From contig OZ253454.1 of the NCBI GenBank assembly GCA_965261475.1, positions 1 to 64,000 on the forward strand: a stretch of DNA of 64,000 nucleotides, given 5' to 3'. Each line of letters starts with the position of its first letter. The stretch's first letter is position 1. The translations under genes and the position numbers were made by a program. The DNA is from G965261475 sp965261475 [NCBI: bacterium] (lineage in GTDB: Bacteria; SAR324; XYD2-FULL-50-16). A model generated the notes under the pieces. The model searched no databases and was not told where the DNA came from. It saw nothing but the letters and a program-made list of their open reading frames with translations. Shown in pieces: positions 18,601-29,400 of this stretch.

Positions 18601-20309
18601 GTACGAATTGCGGAGGCAGTGATTGTCGTGGCTACGAGCTCTTAGCTAATCTTGATTTGAGTTCCTTTGCAAACTGGCAGCCTATAGGCAGCCTAGATAA
18701 ACCTTTTACTAGTATTTTACAGGGTAACGGCTATAGCATCACAAACCTTGCTATTAACGGTGGGTATTTTGCTACTGATGACAGGGATTATCTTGGCTTA
18801 TTCGCCACTTTATCTGGAGCCACGATTGATAACTTGGTAGTAGAAGTTACTTCTATTAGTGGTAATAGCTATGTAGGTGCTCTAGCAGGTAGTGCAGCAA
18901 ATAGTATTATTAACAAGGTACAAATTAGAGCAGCAAATACTAGTAGCACACTCTCAGCAACAGGACATACAGTAGGGGGCATACTAGGCAGAATTACAGA
19001 GACAACTATTACAAATGCAACTAGTGATCTAGATGTAGTAGGAGTAGTAGGAGTAGTAGGAGTAGTAGGAATAGGAGGTGTTAGTCTAGCAGGTTTGGGA
19101 GGAATTGTCGGTTATGCAGAAGATAGCAGTATTAGCCATGCCTATAGTAGCGCTAGTGTTTCTGTAGGGGAATTATTTCATTCAGTAGGTGGTTTGGTAG
19201 GGTATATGACTAACTCTCGTCTTAGCTATAGCAGTGCCAGTGGTAGTGTTAGTGGCGGCGGCACAAATGAGCATCATGGTGGTTTGGTAGGGTATATGGA
19301 GAGTTCTAGTGTTAGTTACAGCAGTGCTAGTGCTAGTGTTATTAGCAGTGGACAATTTGGTCAAAATCACGGAGGTTTGGTAGGGTATATGACTAACTCT
19401 AGTGTTAGTTACAGCAGTGCTAGCGGCAGTGTTATAGATCTTGAATCTTACTTTTCTTTCTTTTACGGTGGTTTGGTAGGTTATGCTACGAATTCTGGAA
19501 AAATTATACATAGTTGGTCTAGTAGCTCTGTAAGAGAAGTTGTGGGAGGTAGTTATGTGGCAGGTTTGATAGGTCATAACGAGATTGATGTCAAATTTAA
19601 TTATGTCTTAGGCACTATCTTACCTAGCGGTTTTGGATTAGTTAATACGAATTTAGGCACTATAGCTAATAGCTACTGGAATAGCGAGACTAGCGGAGCG
19701 CTAGCAGCAGGTCCCGATAGCACTACAAACATTGCCTCTAGTGATACAGCTGGTATGCTAGCTTCCACTGGCTCCGCTAACGCTAGGATTTTCAAAGGTT
19801 TTTTTGATGCTACTGATGAGCATAACCGAAAGATTTGGACTTTTGCAAGTGGTAGTTACCCCGTAATTACAGAGCTAGGAATAGACGAGCAGGCGGTCGC
19901 TCTTGCCTACGGCTTGTTACGACTTGCCCACCCCACAGCTACTGGTAGAGTATCTAGCTTCTTAGGTGGCACTTTGCATAATGAAAATATTGTACTTGAT
20001 GCTAATGATTACAGCGCTGGTAGCCCTCTAGCTATTTTAGATGTTAATTTACTACAGAGTAATAGCGCTACTTGCACTGCTGGTAGCACAGATAGCATCA
20101 TAACTACGACAGGCGCTAACCAAGCAGTAATTACACTGAGTATCACCGCAGCAACTAACAATTTGCATGAGCACATTGTTTATACAGATTGTAGTATAGC
20201 TTTTGATAGAGCAGCTGTGATCCAAGCAGGTGATAGGCTACAACTAGCTGCGACAATTACCAAAGGCTCAGCTATCCTGAGTAAAAAATTCGTGATAAGT
20301 TTTAGGTAA
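12672..20309 (+). CDS. Giant Calx-beta/GLUG repeat protein, C-terminal part (continuation after frameshift)
   Basis: This frame is open from about 12573 and carries on the repeat protein of 1-12576 without a gap in homology. The TTG at 12672 lies inside a repeat and is not a credible start. Order of parts: three more Calx-beta units; header VDYDGNGLID at ~13605; a Cys-pair segment ending CRGYEL; ~7 GLUG repeats (~14150-14740); an IWTFTSGNYPVIT segment; and a ~120-residue C-terminal module with a Cys pair. Then come one Calx-beta unit, a second cassette with ~11 GLUG repeats (~16385-17390), another Calx-beta unit, and a third cassette to the stop. The last C-terminal module differs from the two internal ones and ends in SFR. 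A VVG tripeptide run lies at ~19035. GLUG repeats are known from bacterial surface proteins with predicted beta-helix folds; a surface role here is inferred. Confidence 0.85.
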   Translation: MQLTNTSTTDISFDWSVQHSSTSASDFTGVLFGTKQIRAGSTTATISIDTSDDSIYEGNEDFSLNIINVTGAAPSALVADGRIIDNDPQPIIDFEQDYSSVTEGGSLSYTLRLTNTSTRDIAFDWSVQHSSTSVEDFRGALRGTKQIRAGSTTTTISIDTSDDSIYEDNEDFSLNITNITGAIPDALVARGSIINNDPQPTIVFEQVASTVLEGASINYKLQLNKASAVDVSFDWFIQHSSTSVEDFTGATFGAKILFARDTTTTIELQINDDDRPEQAEDFTLHITNIRGATPNSLSTFITILKNDIDLTVDYDGNGLIDIVTQEYFDNIRYNLAGTSYKTSTTDTGMNCGGSVCRGYELFANLDLSAFANWQPIGSENDPFTSILQGNGYSITNLAIDRGNNIGLFSALSGATIDDLVVEVVSITGDNNVGALAGRAENSTISRVQIRAANASSTLSATGHRVGGILGRVITDTIITNVTSDLNIVGGNTEIADYVGGIVGYVSSSTISYATSSGSVFANGGVDRVGGLVGHMSSSKISYSSTSGSVTSNGNSSNYYGGLVGYVSSSKISYSSASGGVTSNGDENLFYGGLAGAILNQAEISYSSASGNMNFNGDNGGNYGGLVGYVENSSTIRYSSAIGNVIGTGSVNRTEGGYGGLVGFSDGDISHSWSSSSVFASDAASGAAGLVNYNEEELEFSYALGAVFEGLSPIMSGSGLVSINNRRITNSYWNSETSGALTATKIGGSVTNIASSNTAGMLVSTGSARATIFQGFAGAIDELGRNIWTFTSGNYPVITELGVDKQAVSLAYGLLRLASPYVGVSNLDSFLGGTLNNKDIELIANSYNARNTLAILDVNLLQSNSATCAAGSGKTIMTTTGANGATIALQKIAGSIEIEKSPSNSCEIIFSNQKTDGTLQLAAIISKGAASLTKKFEITLNAIQSIISLQPSTLITREGDELVFRLELNHRASRDFSFDWSVQHSSTSTSDFTGAIFGSKTILAEGTDATIRLQINDDDRPENAEDFTLNITNIRGVAHDNLSASITIVANDLNLTVDYDGNGLIDLVTQEHFDNIRYNLVGTSYKTSTTDTGTNCGGSDCRGYELFANLDLSSFANWQPIGSENDPFTSILQGNGYSIANLAIDRGNNIGLFSALSGATIDNLVVEVASISGDSYVGALAGRAEQSTISRVQIRAVDVNSKLQATGHTVGGILGETIGTTITNVISDLSIVGGNTEIADYVGGIVGYVSSSTISYATNSGSVSASGGADNVGGLVGELTNSTISYSSSSSSVSSRGTRNYAYGGLVGYMSTNSDIHYSSASGSVTSSGDRNANYGGLVGQQSASSDISYSSASSSVSSSGDRNYYYGGLVGTIISNSTISDSSTSASVTSNGYNNSVYGGLVGRINNSTISYSSASTSVSSTGDEGNKYGGLAGEVHDNSTISYSSASGSVSSSGASSGRYGGLVGELTNSTISYSSASGNVISDGDNSNRYGGLAGTVKETSKISNSSASGNVISNGISHTYGGLSGLMENDSTIDHSSASGNVISSGANGDDYGGLVGESFGVVTHSWSSSSVFTSNPAGLVGDNTGSLKFSYALGDASYGLVATNTGTITNSYWNSETGGALTASQSKGTVTNIASSDTAGMLASTGSAGVSVFADFADATDKHNQNIWTFTSGNYPVITELGLDKQAVSLSYGLLRLASPYVSDNTLNSFLGGTLNNENIELIANSYNVNGTLAILDINLLQSNSAICAAGSTDTILTTTGANGATIALQKIAGSIEIEKSPSNSCEIIFSNQKTDGTLQLAAIISKGAASLTKKFEITLKNIQSIIALHPTKASASEGDELVFTLELNHRASRNLAFDWYLQHSSTSVEDFRGATFGDKILFAGDTTTAITLEINDDDRPERAEDFTLHITNIRGAIPDSFSTSITILENDLDITLDYDGNGLIDLVTQEHFDNIRYNLAGTSYKTSTTDTGTNCGGSDCRGYELLANLDLSSFANWQPIGSLDKPFTSILQGNGYSITNLAINGGYFATDDRDYLGLFATLSGATIDNLVVEVTSISGNSYVGALAGSAANSIINKVQIRAANTSSTLSATGHTVGGILGRITETTITNATSDLDVVGVVGVVGVVGIGGVSLAGLGGIVGYAEDSSISHAYSSASVSVGELFHSVGGLVGYMTNSRLSYSSASGSVSGGGTNEHHGGLVGYMESSSVSYSSASASVISSGQFGQNHGGLVGYMTNSSVSYSSASGSVIDLESYFSFFYGGLVGYATNSGKIIHSWSSSSVREVVGGSYVAGLIGHNEIDVKFNYVLGTILPSGFGLVNTNLGTIANSYWNSETSGALAAGPDSTTNIASSDTAGMLASTGSANARIFKGFFDATDEHNRKIWTFASGSYPVITELGIDEQAVALAYGLLRLAHPTATGRVSSFLGGTLHNENIVLDANDYSAGSPLAILDVNLLQSNSATCTAGSTDSIITTTGANQAVITLSITAATNNLHEHIVYTDCSIAFDRAAVIQAGDRLQLAATITKGSAILSKKFVISFR
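14150..14740 (+). repeat. GLUG repeat array, first cassette of the first gene
   Basis: About seven copies of a ~25-32-residue unit of the form YGGLVGYV..S.ISYSSASG.V.S.G. The array starts at VGGIVGYVSSSTISYAT and ends at a conserved HSWSSSSVFAS segment that closes every GLUG array in this family. Confidence 0.85.
16385..17410 (+). repeat. GLUG repeat array, second cassette of the first gene
   Basis: About eleven GLUG units followed by the HSWSSSSVF closing segment. The first half (from about 16474) is almost identical in DNA to 43097 onward in another gene of the cluster. Positions 16474-16599 match 43097-43222 exactly, and scattered single-base differences follow up to about 16970. Confidence 0.88.
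19035..19070 (+). repeat. Four perfect tandem copies of 9-mer GTAGTAGGA (Val-Val-Gly)
   Basis: Four exact copies of GTAGTAGGA lie end to end within the third cassette of the first gene, encoding a VVG run just before its GLUG array. Sister cassettes have only one such segment (for example DLSIVGG), so this is a local in-frame expansion, probably by strand slippage. Confidence 0.93.
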
Positions 20310-20336
20310 TTTATTAAAAAAATATCAGAGTATAAT
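20310..20336 (+). promoter_or_regulatory. Promoter-like element upstream of the 20420 lipoprotein gene
   Basis: TTTATT begins at the first base after the preceding stop codon and TATAAT lies at 20331-20336. An A7 tract lies in the 15-bp spacer. The spacer is shorter than the usual 17, so this copy may be weak. A second shared block, TTGTATTTTACTTGATTTA, follows at ~20351. Confidence 0.5.
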
Positions 20337-20376
20337 TCTTTTTTTAAGACTTGTATTTTACTTGATTTAGGTATAA

Positions 20377-20400
20377 GCTCGGGGAGCATTTTTGCTTTTT
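20377..20400 (+). terminator. Weak hairpin followed by T-rich run in a leader
   Basis: GCTC, a GGG loop and GAGC are followed by ATTTTTGCTTTTT, ending 20 bases before the 20420 start codon. The 4-bp stem is short. It could be a weak terminator for the preceding gene or an attenuator in the leader, and the sequence does not decide. Confidence 0.25.
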
Positions 20401-20419
20401 ACAAAGATCTTGATGTCTA

Positions 20420-23400
20420 ATGTCTAATAATTATATTTTTTGTAAAATTTTTGTTTTGCTATTTTTTAGCTTTTTAAGTGTTTCTTGTGGTGTTAATAAT
20501 GTCAACTCAAAGACTGACTCAACAACGAATAACAATATTGTGATAACTCCTCCTGAGCGAGTTGTTAATATAAAAGAAGGAGAAACTTTTAGATTTGTTT
20601 TTAAATTAAACAGAGCAAGCACTACAGATGTGAGCTTTGATTGGTCTGTGCAACATATCTCAACTAGCAGCAGTGATTTTATGAGTGCTCTATTCGGCAC
20701 GCAGCTGATTAGAGCAGGGGATACTATCGCAATTATTAGCATTGATACCAGAGATGATACTATCTATGAGACAGATGAGACTTTTATCCTCAATATTACT
20801 AATATCACGGGAGTTACCCCTAATAGTCTAGTAGCAAGCGGCAGGATTATAGACAATGACGCTCAACCAAACATTGCCTTGTTGGGCTTTGAGCAAGACT
20901 ATAGCACTGCGCTAGAGGGCACGAGCCTCACCTATAGGCTACAACTTAACAGAGCAAGTGCTACAGATGTTATTTTTGATTGGCACGTGCAACATAGCTC
21001 AACTAGCGCTGAGGATTTTACGGGAATTATAGCAGGTACACAGCTAATGAGAGCTGGGGATACTAGCACAATTATTAGCATTGATACCAGCGATGATATC
21101 GCTTACGAGGGTGATGAAAACTTTATTCTCAATATTACCAATGTCACAGGAGCTGCTCCGAGTAGTCTAGCAGCAGGTGGTAGGATTAGAGACAATGACG
21201 CTCAACCAAACATTGTCTTGTTGAGCTTTGAGCAAGACCATAGCACTGCGCTAGAGGGCACTAGCCTCACCTATAGGCTAGAACTAAACAGAGCAAGTGC
21301 TACAGATGTGAGTTTTGATTGGCACGTGCAGCATCACTTAACTAGTACCAGTGATTTTACGGGCGCCCTAGGAGATACAAAGAGGATTAGAGCAGGAGAC
21401 ACTACTATAACTATTAGCATTGACACTAGCGATGATAATATTTACGAGGGTGATGAGAACTTTATCCTCAATATTACCAAAGTCATGGGAGCCGTACCCA
21501 ATAGGTTAGTTGCAAGTGGTAATATTATAGACAATGACACTCAACTGGTACTGAGCTTTAAGCAAAGTTATAGTATTGCACTAGAGGGCACGAGCTACAC
21601 CTATAGGCTAGAATTAAACAGAGCAAGCGCTGCAGATGTTATTTTTGATTGGTATGTGCAGCATCACTTAACTAGCACTAGTGATTTTACGGGAATTATA
21701 GCAGGCTCACAGCTGATTAGAGCTGGGGATACTACTGCAACTATTATTATTGATACCAGCGATGATAATATTTCTGAGGGTAATGAGATTTTTAGCCTTA
21801 ACCTTACCAAGGTCATGGGAGCTGTACCCAATAGTTTAGCTGCAGGTAGCAGTATTATAGATAATGACACTCAACTCCTTTTGAGCTTTGAGCAAGACTA
21901 TAGCAATGAAACAGAGGGCACGAGCCACACCTATAGGCTACAACTAAACAGAGCAAGCGCTACAGACGTCGCTTTTGATTGGTCTGTGCAACATATCTCA
22001 ACTAGTACCAGTGATTTTACAAGCATCCTAGAAGGTACAAAGAGGATTAGAGCAGGAGACACCACTACAACTATTAGCATAGATACCAGTGATGATACTG
22101 TCTATGAGACAGATGAGACTTTTAGCCTCAATATTATCAAGGTCACAGGTGCTGCCCCTGATGCTCTAGTAGCAGGAGGTAGAATCATAGATAATGACGC
22201 TCAACCAATTATGTCCTTACTGAGCTTTGAGCAAATAGATAGCACTACCACAGAAGGAGTCAGCTTCACCTATAAACTAGAATTAAACAGAGTAAGCCTT
22301 GCAGATGTGAGCTTTGATTGGTCTGTGCAACATATCTCAACTAGTACCAGTGATTTTACAAGTATTATAGCAGGCACACAGCTAATTAGAGCTGGGGATA
22401 CTAGCACAACTATTATTATTGATACCAGTGATGATACTGTCTATGAGACAGATGAGATTTTTAGCCTCAATATTATCAAGATCATAGGAGCTACCCCTGA
22501 TAGACTAGCAGCAGGAGGTAGGATTATAGATAATGACGCTCAACCAATTATGTCCTTACTGAGCTTTGAGCAAATAGATAGCACTACCACAGAAGGCGCT
22601 AGCCTCACCTATAAACTAGAATTAAACAGAGCAAACGCTACAGATATCACTTTTGATTGGTTCATACAACATATCTCAACTAGTACTAGTGATTTTACGG
22701 GCATTATAGCAGGCACACAGCTAATTAGAGCTGGGGATACTAGCACAACTATTATTATTGATACCAGCGATGATACTATCTATGAGACAGATGAGACTTT
22801 TAGCCTCAATATTATCAAGGTCACAGGTGCTACCCCTGATAGACTAGCAGCAGGAGGTAGGATTATAGATAATGACACTCAACCAATTATGTCCTTACTG
22901 AGCTTTGAGCAAGTAGATAGCACTAGCACAGAAGGCGCCAGCTTCACCTATAAACTAGAATTAAACAGAGCAAGCGCTACAGATATCACTTTTGATTGGT
23001 TCATACAACATATCTCAACTAGTACTAGTGATTTTACAAGCATCCTAGGAGGCACACAGCTAATTAGAGCAGGAGACACCACTACAACTATTAGCATAGA
23101 TACCAGCGATGATACTATCTATGAGACAGATGAGACTTTTAGCCTCAATATTATCAAGGTCACAGGTGCTACCCCTGATAGACTAGCAGCAGGAGGTAGG
23201 ATTATAGATAATGACCCTCAACCAAACCTTGTCTTGTTGAGCTTTGAGCAAGTAGATAGCACTAGCACAGAAGGCGCCAGCTTCACCTATAAACTAGAAT
23301 TAAACAGAGTAAGCCTTGCAGATGTGAGTTTTGATTGGTTCATACAACATATCTCAACTAGTACCAGTGATTTTACGGGCATTATAGCAGGCACACAGCT

Positions 23401-26400
23401 AATTAGAGCTGGGGATACTAGCACAATTATTATTATTGATACCAGCGATGATACTGTCTATGAGACAGATAAGACTTTTAGCCTCAATATTATCAAGGTC
23501 ATAGGAGCTACCCCTGATGCTCTAGCAGCAGGAGGTAGAATCATAGATAATGATGCTCAACCAATTATGTCCTTACTGAGCTTTGAGCAAATAGATAGCA
23601 CTACCACAGAAGGCGCCAGCTTCACCTATAAACTAGAATTAAACAGAGTAAGCCTTGCAGATGTGAGCTTTGATTGGTCTGTGCAACATATCTCAACTAG
23701 TACTAGTGATTTTACGGGCATTATAGCAGGCACACAGCTAATTAGAGCTGGGGATACTAGCACAATTATTATTATTGATACCAGCGATGATACTGTCTAT
23801 GAGACAGATGAGACTTTTAGCCTCAATATTATCAAGGTCATAGGAGCTACCCCTGATGCTCTAGCAGCAGGAGGTAGAATCATAGATAATGACACTCAAC
23901 CAATTATGTCCTTACTGAGCTTTGAGCAAGTAGATAGCACTACCATAGAAGGTGCGAGCTTCACCTATAAACTAGAATTAAACAGAGCAAGCCTTGCAGA
24001 TGTGAGCTTTGATTGGTTCATACAACATATCTCAACTAGTACTAGTGATTTTACGGGCATTATAGCAGGCACACAGCTAATTAGAGCTGGGGATACTAGC
24101 ACAACTATTATTATTGATACCAGCGATGATACTATCTATGAGACAGATGAGATTTTTAGCTTAAATATTACAAATATTAGAGGAGCTACCCCTGATGCTC
24201 TAGCAGCAGGAGGTAGAATTATAGATAATGACGCTCAACCAAGCGTTACCTTGTTGCGCTTTGAGCAAGACTATCTCAGTGCTACAGAAGATGTTAGTCT
24301 CAATTATAGACTAGAATTAAACAGAGCAAGCCTTGCAGATGTGAGCTTTGATTGGTCTGTGCAACATATCTCAACTAGTACTAGTGATTTTACGGGCATT
24401 ATAGCAGGCACACAGCTAATTAGAGCTGGGGATACTAGCACAACTATTATTATTGATACTAGCGATGATACTATCTATGAGACAGATGAGACTTTTAGCC
24501 TCAATATTATCAAGGTCATAGGAGCTACCCCTGATGCTCTAGCAGCAGGAGGTAGAATTATAGATAATGACCCTCAATCAAACCTTGTCTTGTTGAGCTT
24601 TGAGCAAGTAGATAGCACTAGCACAGAAGGCGCCAGCCTCACCTATAAACTAGAATTAAACAGAGCAAGCGCTACAGATATCACTTTTGATTGGTTCATA
24701 CAACATATCTCAACTAGTACTAGTGATTTTACGGGCATTATAGCAGGCACACAGCTAATTAGAGCTGGGGATACTAGCACAATTATTATTATTGATACCA
24801 GCGATGATACTGTCTATGAGACAGATGAGACTTTTACCTTAAATATTACAAATATTAGAGGAGCTACCCCGGATAGTTTATCAGCATCTATCACTATTTT
24901 AGCAAATGATCTAGATCTAACCGTAGATTACAACGGCAATGGACTCATAGATCTTGTAACACGGGAGCAATTTGATAATATTCGCTATAATTTAGCAGGT
25001 ACAAGCTACAAAACTAGCACTAATGATACGGGTAAGACTTGCGGAGGTAGTGTTTGTCGTGGTTATGAGCTCTTAGCTAATCTTGATTTGAGTGCGTCTG
25101 CAAACTGGCAACCTATAGGTAGTCAACATAATCCTTTTACTAGCATCTTGCAGGGCAATGGTCATAGCATCGCAAACCTTGTTATTGACGGCGTGGATTA
25201 TCTTGGTTTATTCGCCGCTTTATCTGGAGCTATGATTGATAATTTAGTAGTAGAAGTAGCCTCTATTACCGGCGATAGTTATGTAGGTGCTCTAGCAGGT
25301 AGAGCAACAACTAGCATTATTAGCAGGCTACAAATTAGAGCAGCAAATACTAACAGTAAACTCTCAGCAAGAGGAGCAAATATAGGAGGCATGCTAGGAG
25401 AGATTACAGGTACAACTATTATAAATGCAACTAGTAATCTGAATGTAGTAAAAGATCATAATAATGCAGATAATGTGGGAGGAATTGTTGGTTATGTATT
25501 AAGTGGCAGTATTAGCTATGTTACTAGTAATGCTAGTGTTTTTGTAAGGGGTAGCTTTGTTAGTAGTGTAGGTGGTTTGGCAGGGGCTATACGTTCTGCT
25601 ATAATTAGCCATAGCAGTGCTAGTGGCAGTGTTAGTAGCAGTGGATCTAATAACAGTGATTACGGTGGTTTGGTTGGAAAAATGGATGGGTTTGGCTCTA
25701 CAATTAGATACAGCAGTGCTAGTGGTAGCGTTACTAGCAACGGTACTAACAGTGATAATTACGGAGGACTAGTGGGTATGTTGATTGGCCCAATTAGTTA
25801 TAGCAGTGCAAGTGGTAGTGTTATTAGCAACGGTACTAACAGTGATCATTACGGAGGGCTAGTAGGATATGTATTTTTTTCGTCTACAATTCGCTACAGC
25901 AGTGCTAGTGGCAGTGTTATTAGCAGTGGTGATAGCAATGATTATTACGGTGGTTTGGCAGGGGATGCGCAAGAGACTTCTAAAATTAGCTACACTAGCG
26001 CTAGTGGCAATGTTATTAACAATAGTTCTAATAGTAATTATTATGGTGGTTTGGTAGGTGACTCTGACGCAGAAGTCCAGCATAGTTGGTCTAGTAGTTC
26101 TGTATTTGCAAACAGTGCAGCAGGTTTAGTGAGTCGCAATATAGGAAGCTTAAAATTTAGTTATGCTCTCGGTGCTGTCTTGCCAAGTGGTTTTGGATTG
26201 ATTGCAGAGAATACAAAACCTCCAAAGACAAAAATAGGGTCTGTAGATAATAGCTATTGGAATAGCGAGACTAGTGGGGTACTGAAAGCAGCAGATGTTA
26301 CAGATAATACTATAAATATTGCTTCTAGTGATACAGCTGGTATGCTAGACTCCACTGGCTCTGCTGGAGCTAGGATTTTCAAAGATTTTGCAGGTGCTAC

Positions 26401-29400
26401 CGATGAGCTTGGCGATAATATTTGGAGTTTTGTAAATGGTTATTACCCCGTAATTACAGAGCTAGGAGTAGATAAACAAGCAGTTTCTCTTGCCTACGGC
26501 TTATTGCGATTCGCTAGTCCTTATGCAAGTACAAGTACTCTAGATAGCTTTTTAGGAGCTACTCTAAATAATGAAGATATTGAGCTGATTGCCAATAGCT
26601 ACAACGCTAGGGATACTCTAGCTATTTTAGATGTCAATTTATTACAGAGCAATAGCGCTACTTGCGCTGCTGGTAGCACAGATAGCATACTGACTACGAC
26701 AGGTGCTAATGGTACTACTATTACTCTACAAAAAATAGCAGGCAATATTGAGATTGAAAAAAGAGCAGGTAATTCCTGTGACATTATTTTCTCAAATCAA
26801 AAGACCGATGGTACTTTACAGCTAGCTGCTATCATTAGTAAAGGAGCTGCTAGTCTAACTAAAAAGTTTGAGATTACTCTAAATGCTATTCACTCAATAA
26901 TTGCTTTACAACCTACAACTCTCAGTACTAGAGAAGGCGATGAGTTGGTATTTATAGTAGAGTTAAACCATAGGGCTAGCAGAGATCTTAGCTTTGATTG
27001 GTTCGTACAACATAGCTCAACTAGTACTAGTGATTTTACGGGAGCTACTTCTGGACATAAGACAATATTTACTAAGGATACTGCTACTAGCATTGAGTTA
27101 CAGATCAATGACGATAATTTACCAGAGAACTTCGAAGACTTTACTTTAAATATTACAAATATTAGGGGAATTACCTCTGATAGTTTGTCATCACTGATCA
27201 CTATTTTAGAAAATGATCTCACCGTAGATTACAACGGCAATGGACTCATAGATCTTGTCACACAGGAGCACTTGGATAATATTCGCTATAATTTAGCAGG
27301 TACTAGCTATAAAACTAGCACTACTGATACAGGTAAGAATTGCGGAGGCAGTGCTTGTCGTGGTTATGAGCTATTCTCTAATCTTGATTTAAGCGAGTTT
27401 ACAAACTGGCAGCCTATAGGTAGTAAAAATAATCCTTTTACTAGCATTTTGCAGGGTAATGGTTATAGTATCGAAAACCTTGTTATTGACAGAGGAAATA
27501 ATATTGGCTTATTTACTGCTTTATCTGGAGCCACGATTGATAACTTGGTAGTAGAAGTAGCCTCTATTGCTGGTGATAGTGATGTAGGCGCTCTAGCAGG
27601 TAGGGCAGAAAATAGTGCTATTAGCAGGCTACAAGTTAGAGCAGCAAGTGCTAGTAGCACACTCTCAGCAACAGGAGCAAACATAGGAGGCATACTAGGA
27701 GCAATCACAGGTACAACTATTACAAATGCAACTAGTGATTTGAGGATAGTAGGAGGCAATAATGATAATGCAGATAATGTAGGAGGAATTGTTGGTTATG
27801 TATCAAGTAGTGATATTAGTTATGCTTATAGTAGCGATAGTGTGTCTGTTATAGGCAGTGATCCTGATAATGTAGGTGGTTTGGTAGGATATATGCAGAA
27901 TTATTCTGCAATTAGCTATAGTAGTACTAGTAGCAGTGTTACTAGCAACGGGAGCGACAGTTGGGCTTATGGTGGATTGGTCGGAAGAATGAGGAATAAT
28001 TCTACAATTAGCTATAGTAGTGCTAGTGGTAGCGTGACTAGCAACGGAGATAATAGTGATCATTACGGTGGTTTAGTAGGAAGATTGACCAGGAGTTCTA
28101 CAATTAGCTATAGTAGTGCTAGTGGTAGTGTTACTAGCACTGGAAATAATAGCGATCTTTACGGTGGTTTAGTAGGAGAATTGGACATTAGTTCTACAAT
28201 TAGCGACAGTAGTGCTAGTGGTGGTGTGACTAGCAATGGAATTAATAGCGATCTTTACGGTGGTTTAGTAGGAAGATTGATCAGGAGTTCTACAATTAGT
28301 TACAGCAGTGCTAGTGGTAGTGTGACTAGCACTGGAGGTAGTAGCGATCTTTACGGTGGTTTAGTAGGAATTGTAGCGGATATTTCTACAATTAGTTACA
28401 GCAGTGCTATTGGCAATATAATTAGTGATGGAAGGATGAATGAGAATTACGGTGGCTTAGTAGGATGGTTGAGTAAAGATTCTACAATTAGCTACAGCAG
28501 TGCCAGTGGCAATATCATTAGTAGATTTAGTAACAGCAATTACGGTGGTTTGGTAGGTGGGTCTAATGCAGAAATCTCTAAAGGAGAAATCATACATAGT
28601 TGGTCTAGTAGCTCTGTATTTGCAAACAACCCAGCAGGTTTGGTGAATATGCACTCAGGAGACCTAGGTTTTAGCTATGCCCTGGGTGCTGTCTTTCAAA
28701 ATACTTCTCCGGTAATTAGTGGTTTTGGATTGGTTGCTATGAATACAGGAACTATAAAAAATAGCTATTGGAATATTGAGACTAGTGGAGCACTAGAAGC
28801 AGCAGACGCTATAGATAATACTATAAATATTGCCTCTAGTGATACAGCTGGTATGCTAGCTTCCACTGGCGTTGCTGGAGCAAGTGTATTTGCAGATTTT
28901 GCGGATGCAACCGATAAGCATAACCGAAATATTTGGACTTTTGCAAATGGTAGTTATCCTGTAATTACAAAGCTAGGAGTAGACAAACAAGCGGTTAGCC
29001 TTGCTTATGGCTTGTTACGACTTGCTAGTCCCTATGTAGGCGTAAGTAATTTAGATAGCTTCTTAGGAGTTACTCTAAATAATGAAAATATTGAGCTGAT
29101 TGCTAATAGTTACAACGCTAGGGACACTCTAGCTATTTTAGATGTTAATTTATTACAGAGTAATAGCGTTACTTGCACTGCTGGTAGTGGAGATATCATA
29201 CTGACTACGACGGGTGCTAATGGTACTACTATTGCTCTACAAAAAATAGCAGGAAGTATTGAGATTGCAAAAAGCCCAAGCAATTCCTGTGACATTATTT
29301 TCTCAAATCAAAAAACCGACGGTACTTTACAACTAGCTGCGCTCATCAGTAAAGGAGCTGCTAGTCTAACTAAAAAGTTTGAGATTACTCTAAACACTAT

